Assembly (NCBI GenBank): GCA_036379355.1 | Contig: DASVGV010000093.1 | Span: 1-10,574 of the forward strand | Direction: 5' to 3' | DNA from: CAJCIY01 sp036379355 | Lineage (GTDB): Bacteria; Actinomycetota; Actinomycetes; Mycobacteriales; CAJCIY01 | Length of the DNA: 10,574 nt | Shown here: positions 6,490 through 10,574 of the stretch, in pieces | Layout of the letters: the number at the start of each line of letters is the position of its first letter | Numbering within the stretch: the stretch's first letter is position 1 | The notes under the pieces: generated by a model | What the model was told of the DNA's origin: nothing | Seen by the model: only the letters and a program-made list of their open reading frames with translations | Database searches by the model: none | Translations under genes and position numbers: made by a program

Positions 6490-6530
6490 CCGTCCATTAG
6501 CGTCCGGGTCCGGAGCGAGGGGAGACGCGC

Positions 6531-7568
6531 ATGAAGGTCGGGTTCTCAGCGGGGTACTGGAGCGCCGGGCCGCCACCCGGTGTCGAGCAGCAGCTCGCGG
6601 AGGCCGAGGCGTCCGGCTTCGACACGTTCTGGACGGCCGAGGCGTACGGCTCGGACGCGCTGACGCCGCTCGCCTGGTGGGGGTCGCGGACGACGAGCAT
6701 CAAGCTGGGCACGTCGATCTGCCAGCTGTCCGCCCGCACACCGACCGCCCTCGCGATGGCCGCCCTGACGCTCGACCACCTGTCCGGCGGACGGGTCGTG
6801 CTGGGAATCGGCGCGTCCGGTCCGCAGGTGGTCGAGGGCTGGTACGGCCAGCCCTACCCGCGTCCGCTCGAGCGCACGAGAGAGTACGTCGAGATCATGC
6901 GGGCCGTCTGGGCCCGCGACGAGCCGGTCGCCTACAGCGGCAAGCACTATCAGTTGCCGTACCCGGGTGGCATGGGCCTCGGCAAGCCGCTGAAGTCGAC
7001 CGTCCACCCGCTGCGGCCGGACATCCCCGTCTATCTCGGCGCCGAGGGACCGAAGAACGTCGCCCTCGCCGCGGAGATCGCCGACGGCTGGCTGCCGCTG
7101 TGGTTCTCACCCAAGAGCGACCAGTTCTACCGCGACGCCCTGGCCGAGGGGTTCGCGCGTCCCGGCGCCCGCCGAGACGCCGGAACCTTCGACGTGGCAG
7201 GCATGATCCCGGTCATCGAGCACGACGACGTCGAGGCCGCCGCGAGCCTCCTCAAGCCCATGCTCGCCCTGTACATCGGTGGGATGGGCGCCAGGAATGC
7301 GAACTTCCACCACGACGTGTTCGTGCGGATGGGCTGGGGCGACGCCTGCGCAGAGATCCAGGAGCACTACCTGGCCGGCCGCCGCGACGACGCCGCCGCC
7401 GCGGTGCCGACAGCGCTGGTCGAGGACGTCGCCCTCGTCGGGCCGGTCGACAAGATCGTCGAGGAGATCGAGACCCGGTGGCGGCCCACCTGCCTGACGT
7501 CGGTCATCCTCGGTGGCTGGCCCGGCGCCGCCTCCCGCGACACGATCCTCGCCGCGCTCCGCGGCTGA
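6531..7568 (+). CDS. Luciferase-like monooxygenase family, probably F420-dependent oxidoreductase
   Basis: The 345-residue protein has the TIM-barrel pattern of bacterial luciferase-like enzymes. Recognisable parts are MKVGFSAGYWSAGPP (1-15), GFDTFWTAEAYGSDALTPLAWW (29-50), IKLGTSICQLSARTPTALAMAALTLDHLSGGRVVLGIGASGPQV (57-100), GAEGPKNVALAAEIADGWLPLWFSP (170-194) and a helical end. It most resembles the mycobacterial Rv3520c-type F420-dependent group, whose substrates are largely unknown; FMN use cannot be excluded by eye. The start is well supported: GAGGGGAGA lies about 6 nt before the ATG. A TAGCGT hexamer at 6498-6503 could be its own -10 box, though no -35 is visible; with a 41-nt gap it may equally be read through from the siroheme genes. 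It is convergent with the macrodomain gene, 19 nt away. Confidence 0.9.
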   Translation: MKVGFSAGYWSAGPPPGVEQQLAEAEASGFDTFWTAEAYGSDALTPLAWWGSRTTSIKLGTSICQLSARTPTALAMAALTLDHLSGGRVVLGIGASGPQVVEGWYGQPYPRPLERTREYVEIMRAVWARDEPVAYSGKHYQLPYPGGMGLGKPLKSTVHPLRPDIPVYLGAEGPKNVALAAEIADGWLPLWFSPKSDQFYRDALAEGFARPGARRDAGTFDVAGMIPVIEHDDVEAAASLLKPMLALYIGGMGARNANFHHDVFVRMGWGDACAEIQEHYLAGRRDDAAAAVPTALVEDVALVGPVDKIVEEIETRWRPTCLTSVILGGWPGAASRDTILAALRG

Positions 7569-7587
7569 TCCACCCGGAGGCGACCGC

Positions 7588-8100
7588 TCAGGACGCCACC
7601 GCTGCGAACGCGTCGTACGCCTGCTGGGTGAACAGCACGAACCGCACCTCGGCGACCGCGCCGGTGAAGGCCGAGACGGTGCCGACCGCGACCCTGGCGG
7701 CGTCCTCGACGGGCCAGCCGTAGACGCCCGTCGAGATCGACGGGAACGCGACGGTGCTGGCGCCGATCTCGTCGGCGACCTCGAGCGAGCGGCGGTACGC
7801 GGACGCGAGCAGCGGACGGCGCCGGTCCGCCCGGGCTTCGGACCAGACGGGCCCGACGGTTGCGATCACCCACCGCGCGGGCAGGTCGTACCCGGGCATG
7901 GCGATCGCCTCGCCCGTCGGCAGCCCGTCCGGCAGGACCTCCCGACGCAGCCGACGGCACTCGGCCATCAGCCGCGGCCCGGCCGCCCGGTGGATCGCGC
8001 CGTCGACTCCGCCGCCGCCCGAGAGCGAGGAGTTCGCCGCGTTGACGACCGCGTCGACGTGCTCGGCGGTGATGTCGCCGAGGACGAGCGACAGGTTCAC
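7588..8100 (-). CDS. Macrodomain protein (ADP-ribose / O-acetyl-ADP-ribose hydrolase type)
   Basis: This single-domain, 170-residue protein is of the MacroD/YmdB type, which binds ADP-ribose and removes acetyl groups from O-acetyl-ADP-ribose or mono-ADP-ribose from proteins. Motifs in order are LGDIT at 7-11 (Asp9, adenine side), VDAVVNAANSSLSGGGGVDGAIHRAAG at 15-41 (Asn20, Asn23, Asp33), PTGEAIAMPGYDLP at 61-74, VIATVGPVW at 78-86 and the diphosphate loop FPSISTGVYGWP at 119-130. All catalytic-site positions look intact. The GTG start overlaps the aldo/keto reductase stop as GTGA, with no Shine-Dalgarno sequence, so translation should depend on the upstream gene. No sirtuin or ADP-ribosyltransferase gene is nearby to name its substrate. 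Confidence 0.93.
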   Translation of the reverse strand: MNLSLVLGDITAEHVDAVVNAANSSLSGGGGVDGAIHRAAGPRLMAECRRLRREVLPDGLPTGEAIAMPGYDLPARWVIATVGPVWSEARADRRRPLLASAYRRSLEVADEIGASTVAFPSISTGVYGWPVEDAARVAVGTVSAFTGAVAEVRFVLFTQQAYDAFAAVAS

Positions 8101-9050
8101 CGGCTCGGGCGGCGCGGGTGGGCGATCTCGTCGAGCGCGGCGAGCTCGTCGGCCGTCGGCTCCCAGTCACCCGCCGCGGCGTTGGCCCGTACCTGCTCAG
8201 GCTTGGTCGCGCCCGCGATCACCGACGTCACCGCCGGCTGCGCGCCCAGCCCGGCGACCGCGATCTCGAGCAACGACCGGCCGATCGAGGCGCCCCAGGC
8301 GGTCAGGGCCTCGACGACGTCCAGCTTCTTGTCGGTGACGTAGCCCTCGCGGGCCGCCAGCCGGGTGCCCTCGGGCACGCCGCCGGCGCGGGTGACCTTC
8401 CCGGTGAGCAGGCCGTTGGCGAGCGGGAAGAACGGCAGCACCCCCACGTCGTACGAAACGCATGCCGGGATCACCTCGCGCTCCACGTCCCGTTCGAGCA
8501 GCGAGTAGTGGTTCTGCGCCGAGACGAACGGGGGCCAGCCGTGCAGCCGGGACAAGTAGTGCGCCTCGGCGATCTGCCAGCCGGCGAAGTTGGAATGGCC
8601 GAGGTAGCGGACCTTGCCCTCGCGGACGAGGTCCACGAGCGCGTCGTACGTCTCCTCGAACGGCGTCGACGGGTCCGGGGCGTGCATCTGGTACAGGTCG
8701 ATGTGGTCGGTGCGCAGCCGGCGCAGGGACGCTTCGACGGCCCGGCGTACGTACCAGCGCGACCCGCGGGCCCCGTGGTCGTCGCCGAGCTTCCCGTCCA
8801 TGTCCATGCCGAACTTCGTCGCGAGCACGACCTCGTCGCGCCGGCCCTGCAGCACCTCGCCCAGCTGCTCCTCCGAGCCGCCCTTCCCGCCGTACGTGTC
8901 GGCCGTGTCGATCAAGGTCACCCCGACCTCCAGCGCCGCGTCGACGACGGCACGCGTCGCGGCCAGGTCGAGCCGCAGGCCGAAGTTGTTGCTGCCGAGG
9001 CCGACCGCAGAGACGACCAGCCCGGATCCACCGAGATGTACGTAGCGCAT
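8097..9050 (-). CDS. Aldo/keto reductase
   Basis: This NADPH-dependent (beta/alpha)8-barrel oxidoreductase has 317 residues. The catalytic tetrad is visible: Asp48 and Tyr53 in LIDTADTYG, Lys79 in LATKFG and His123 in YQMHAPD. Cofactor-site segments follow: LGHSNFAGWQIAEA (149-162), SAQNHYSLLERD (176-187) and SVIAGATKPEQV (276-287). The sequence is of the bacterial YajO/voltage-gated-channel-beta-like branch (LGGSGLVVSAVGLGSNNFG start), usually acting on aldehydes or ketones such as methylglyoxal; the actual substrate is unknown. The ATG has no Shine-Dalgarno sequence but stands 6 nt after a TAGGGT box, which suggests a leaderless mRNA. It heads a two-gene operon with the macrodomain gene. 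Confidence 0.93.
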   Translation of the reverse strand: MRYVHLGGSGLVVSAVGLGSNNFGLRLDLAATRAVVDAALEVGVTLIDTADTYGGKGGSEEQLGEVLQGRRDEVVLATKFGMDMDGKLGDDHGARGSRWYVRRAVEASLRRLRTDHIDLYQMHAPDPSTPFEETYDALVDLVREGKVRYLGHSNFAGWQIAEAHYLSRLHGWPPFVSAQNHYSLLERDVEREVIPACVSYDVGVLPFFPLANGLLTGKVTRAGGVPEGTRLAAREGYVTDKKLDVVEALTAWGASIGRSLLEIAVAGLGAQPAVTSVIAGATKPEQVRANAAAGDWEPTADELAALDEIAHPRRPSR

Positions 9051-9056
9051 GGCACG

Positions 9057-9062
9057 ACCCTA
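9057..9062 (-). promoter_or_regulatory. Possible -10 box of leaderless promoter for the aldo/keto reductase
   Basis: TAGGGT on the minus strand (9062-9057) fits the TAnnnT actinobacterial -10 consensus and is 6 nt (CGTGCC) from the ATG at 9050. With the usual 6-7 nt distance, transcription would begin at the A of the start codon. The absence of a Shine-Dalgarno sequence and the terminator hairpin just upstream (9073-9102) are consistent. No -35 motif is seen because that place is taken by the hairpin. Confidence 0.42.
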
Positions 9063-9072
9063 CGGACGCGAA

Positions 9073-9102
9073 CGCCCCCGCCGCCGGGAGGCGACGGGGG
9101 CG
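9073..9102 (-). terminator. Strong hairpin terminator after the HBHA-like gene
   Basis: On the minus strand a 13-nt arm CGCCCCCGTCGCC (9102-9090), a TCCC loop (9089-9086) and a second arm GGCGGCGGGGGCG (9085-9073) form a 13-bp stem with a single U-G wobble. It starts 16 nt after the TGA at 9118. A real T-tract is lacking (TTCG follows), common for actinobacterial terminators. It separates the HBHA-like gene from the aldo/keto reductase pair. Confidence 0.75.
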
Positions 9103-9117
9103 GGGAGACTCGCGCGG

Positions 9118-9831
9118 TCAGCTGGTGTGCGCGGAGGTGGTGGCGGCCGGCTTCGACGTCGCGGTCTTCGTGCTGGCGGTCTTGCTCTTCGCGGTCGACG
9201 TCCGGGCGGAGCCGCTGCGCGCCGGGGCGGTCCGGACGTAGCCGGAGACCAGCTTCTCGCCACGCTTGGCGTAGCCGGCGTAGGCGTCGGTGGCCTGCTT
9301 CTGCAGCCGCTGCGCCGCCGTCTCCACCTGCTTCTGCAGGTCGGCGATCTGCGCCTGCGCCTTGGCCGGCAGCCCCTGCACCACGTCGGGCAGCTCCTTG
9401 GCCTGGGCCTCGACGGTGTCCCGCAGCTCCTTGATGGTGGCCGGCGCCGCGGACACGCCTGCCTGCACGAGCTGCTGGACCTGGTTCAGCTGGGCTGTGT
9501 AGGCCGCCTGGAGCTCGGCGAACCGGGTCTGCGCCTTGGCGGGCAGGTCCTTGACCTGGCTCTCGACGGTGCCCCGCAGCTCCTTCACGGTGGCCGGTAG
9601 CTCCTTGACCTGGGCCTGCACCGATCCGCGCAGCTCCTTCACCTGCGTGGCGAAGGCGGTGCGGCGGGCGTCGGCCTCGGCCTGGTAGGTCGCGGGCAGC
9701 TTGCGGACGGCCGCGAACGCCGCGTCGTAGGCGCCGACGGCGGAGTAGAAGGGCTTGATGGCCTCGGAAAGCGCCGGCGGCAGCGTGATGGTCACGGTCG
9801 GGCCGGCGGTTGCCTTCTTGGTGGTGGTCAT
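9118..9831 (-). CDS. HBHA-like (heparin-binding hemagglutinin-type) coiled-coil protein with repeats
   Basis: The 237-residue protein has no signal peptide or membrane segment. Residues 1-60 hold a short N-terminal region with a helix (ALSEAIKPFYSAVGAYDAAFAAVRKLP). Residues 60-195 are a long amphipathic coiled coil with an 18-residue repeat at 64-81 (VKELRGSVQAQVKELPAT), 82-99 (VKELRGTVESQVKDLPAK) and 133-150 (IKELRDTVEAQAKELPDV). LPAKAQ occurs at 96-101 and 154-159. The tail from 200 is rich in Lys, Ser, Thr and Ala with no acidic residues. This is the plan of mycobacterial HbhA, a surface adhesin with a lysine-rich C-terminus, and an XRE regulator lies upstream as with Rv0474-Rv0475. Adhesin function is an inference; a phasin-like or cell-envelope scaffold role is possible. 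AAGGAGGAA (9844-9836) is a very strong Shine-Dalgarno site. Confidence 0.85.
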   Translation of the reverse strand: MTTTKKATAGPTVTITLPPALSEAIKPFYSAVGAYDAAFAAVRKLPATYQAEADARRTAFATQVKELRGSVQAQVKELPATVKELRGTVESQVKDLPAKAQTRFAELQAAYTAQLNQVQQLVQAGVSAAPATIKELRDTVEAQAKELPDVVQGLPAKAQAQIADLQKQVETAAQRLQKQATDAYAGYAKRGEKLVSGYVRTAPARSGSARTSTAKSKTASTKTATSKPAATTSAHTS

Positions 9832-9835
9832 GCGG

Positions 9836-9844
9836 TTCCTCCTT
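9836..9844 (-). promoter_or_regulatory. Very strong ribosome binding site of the HBHA-like gene
   Basis: AAGGAGGAA at 9844-9836 is near-complete complementarity to the 16S rRNA 3' end, 4 nt before the ATG at 9831 (about 6 nt from GGAGG). It is the best Shine-Dalgarno sequence in the window and suggests high-level translation of this gene compared with its neighbours. Confidence 0.8.
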
Positions 9845-9890
9845 CGGGTGCCCGGAACACGGTCCGAGCGGTCAGGTTCGTGGGGCGGGC

Positions 9891-10295
9891 TCAGCCCGCG
9901 TGCACCGCGCTGTCGCCGACGGCAGGTTCGGCCGGTGCCGAGCCAGCCGCGTTCTCGGCGCGGAAGGACGTGTAGATCTCGAGCAGCACCTGCTTTTGCC
10001 GTTCGGAGATCGACGTGTCGGCGAGCACCGCGCTGGTGGTGTCGTTCGAGACGTGCCGCTCGTCCAGGATTCCGGCCTGCACGTACAGCGCCTCGGCGGA
10101 GATGCGCAGCGCCTTGGCGATCTGCTGCAGGATCTCGGCGCTGGGGTGGCGCAGCCCGCGTTCGATCTGGGACAGGTACGGGTTCGACACGCCCGCCTGC
10201 ACCGCGAGCTGGCGCAACGAGATCTGCGCCGACTTGCGCTGCTCGCGGATGTAGCTGCCGAGGTCACGGACGTCGATCTTGCTGATCGCGGCCAT
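9891..10295 (-). CDS. XRE-family transcriptional regulator
   Basis: This 134-residue DNA-binding protein has a single Cro/C1-type helix-turn-helix at about residues 12-68: LGSYIREQRKSAQISLRQLAVQAGVSNPYLSQIERGLRHPSAEILQQIAKAL, with GVSNPYLSQIERG as turn and recognition helix. Residues 69-110 continue as a helical region (AEALYVQAGILDE... ERQKQVLLEIYTSF), and the tail is Ala/Gly/Pro-rich. The ATG at 10295 (MAAISKIDVRD) was preferred to the upstream GTG at 10364, because that extension would cross the putative promoter; GGTGAGG lies close upstream. It stands 59 nt ahead of the HBHA-like gene, the order seen in mycobacteria (from memory Rv0474-Rv0475), so control of that gene and of itself is a reasonable inference. 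Confidence 0.92.
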   Translation of the reverse strand: MAAISKIDVRDLGSYIREQRKSAQISLRQLAVQAGVSNPYLSQIERGLRHPSAEILQQIAKALRISAEALYVQAGILDERHVSNDTTSAVLADTSISERQKQVLLEIYTSFRAENAAGSAPAEPAVGDSAVHAG

Positions 10296-10335
10296 CGACC
10301 TCACCCCGGGAGCGCGGAACAAGCGGACCTGTACG

Positions 10336-10364
10336 ACGCTACCCGACCGTGCTTGCTCATGCAA
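10336..10364 (-). promoter_or_regulatory. Putative promoter of the XRE regulator
   Basis: On the minus strand TTGCAT (10364-10359) and TAGCGT (10341-10336) are separated by 17 nt, a normal -35/-10 spacing; TAGCGT fits TAnnnT. Transcription would start near 10329, giving a leader of about 35 nt before the ATG at 10295. The -35 hexamer lies within the inverted repeat at 10349-10368, as expected for a repressor-controlled promoter. Confidence 0.45.
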
Positions 10365-10381
10365 GCACAGTTGCTAGCACA
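10349..10381. promoter_or_regulatory. Candidate operator: GTGCTTGC-N4-GCAAGCAC with an extra half-site
   Basis: GTGCTTGC (10349-10356) and GCAAGCAC (10361-10368) form a perfect 8-bp inverted repeat around TCAT. A third near-copy, GCTAGCACA (10373-10381), matches GCAAGCACA (10361-10369) at 8 of 9 positions, one helical turn plus about 2 bp away. The AT-richer sequence stands out from the GC-rich surroundings. A dimeric XRE protein could bind here and block its own -35 element; the identity of the binding protein is inferred. Confidence 0.6.
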
Positions 10382-10411
10382 CGGCGGTGAGACCGGTCAC
10401 AGGCCTCGCGG

Positions 10412-10432
10412 CCGCGGTCAGTCCGTCCGCGG
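10412..10432 (-). terminator. Weak hairpin after the right-edge gene
   Basis: CCGCGG at 10432-10427 and 10417-10412 can pair around a 9-nt loop, just 3 nt past the TGA at 10435. The stem is short and no T-tract follows, so termination is uncertain. The segment also carries a 12-bp direct repeat, GGTCAGTCCGTC at 10416-10427 and 10433-10444, whose second copy covers the stop codon. Confidence 0.25.
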
Positions 10433-10434
10433 GG

Positions 10435-10574
10435 TCAGTCCGTCGCGGTCGCGTCGGCGAGCAAGGTGTCGACGCTCGCCTCGCCGTCGCGGTACCGGCG
10501 GGCGATCTCCGCGTTCACCGTGTCGAGCACTCCCTGGACCGCGGAGCGCTGCTGGGAGACGAGGGACTCGGCCC
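10435..10574 (-). CDS. C-terminal end of an unknown protein, cut by the window edge
   Basis: About 45 codons are visible before the TGA at 10437-10435, reading AESLVSQQRSAVQGVLDT, then VNAEIARRYRDGEASVDTL, then LADATATD. Nearly every codon ends in G or C and the composition is balanced, so this is very likely real coding sequence. The segment is predicted to be helical and amphipathic, without membrane segments. The start and main domains lie outside the window and the family is not recognised. It points the same way as the XRE regulator, 139 nt upstream of it, but the regulator's own putative promoter in that gap suggests separate transcription. Confidence 0.75.
   Translation of the reverse strand, partial: AESLVSQQRSAVQGVLDTVNAEIARRYRDGEASVDTLLADATATD

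Noticed and set aside
8118..9434. 438-codon plus-strand open frame
   Set aside because: It is the complement of the aldo/keto reductase and HBHA-like genes, with the composition of a shadow frame.
9885..9899. Hairpin GCGGGC-TCA-GCCCGC over the XRE stop codon
   Set aside because: It has only 6 bp, lies inside the last codons and is not followed by a T-tract; such short GC palindromes are expected in this composition.
10391..10398. Palindrome GACCGGTC upstream of the XRE gene
   Set aside because: An 8-bp GC-rich palindrome is not surprising here, and it lies outside the predicted promoter.
1..10574. Mobile element, prophage, CRISPR array or tRNA gene
   Set aside because: No transposase, integrase, regularly spaced repeats or tRNA-like cloverleaf was seen; the gene content looks like core actinobacterial chromosome.

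Overview
This is a high-GC window with GC-saturated third codon positions from a mycothiol-making actinobacterium. The lineage-level evidence is an mshA gene (mycothiol biosynthesis), a luciferase-like oxidoreductase of the F420-dependent type, an XRE regulator next to an HBHA-like surface protein, GTG starts in about half the genes, and promoters with TAnnnT -10 boxes. The genus cannot be told from the sequence. From memory, Mycobacterium tuberculosis has the same neighbourhood in looser form: Rv0474-Rv0475 (XRE-hbhA) and Rv0484c (SDR) to Rv0486 mshA, Rv0487 YbjN-like and Rv0489 gpm1. Most of the window therefore looks like core chromosome, not an island.

Layout. Left edge (1-278): the probable start of a minus-strand gene at position 58 and a divergent non-coding region holding a perfect 19-bp inverted repeat (99-117 / 180-198). 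A 65-codon two-helix membrane protein follows on the plus strand (279-476). Next is a tightly packed minus-strand operon read right to left: mshA (2034-3332), a YbjN-domain protein (1502-2032) and gpmA (498-1505). The phosphoglycerate mutase carries an in-frame C-terminal cold-shock-like domain, the most unusual protein in the window. Divergent from mshA, a plus-strand group runs SDR oxidoreductase (3424-4158), an unrecognised helical protein (4175-4624), short-form siroheme synthase CysG (4634-5830) and a CbiX-type chelatase (5827-6489), then a luciferase-like oxidoreductase (6531-7568). A convergent minus-strand pair follows: aldo/keto reductase (8097-9050, probably leaderless) translationally coupled to a macrodomain protein (7588-8100). 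Upstream of it lie a terminator hairpin, an HBHA-like coiled-coil protein with internal repeats (9118-9831) and an XRE regulator (9891-10295). The regulator's putative promoter contains an 8-bp inverted repeat over the -35 region. The right edge holds the C-terminus of an unknown minus-strand gene (10435-10574).

Working together: CysG and the chelatase cover uroporphyrinogen III to siroheme, the cofactor of sulfite and nitrite reductases. MshA makes the first intermediate of mycothiol. The mshA-ybjN-gpmA arrangement is conserved in actinobacteria. No tRNA, rRNA, CRISPR array, transposase or phage gene was seen. No wholly new multi-gene system is evident. The strongest candidates for something undescribed are the GpmA/cold-shock fusion, the 19-bp inverted repeat and the macrodomain/aldo-keto reductase coupled pair.
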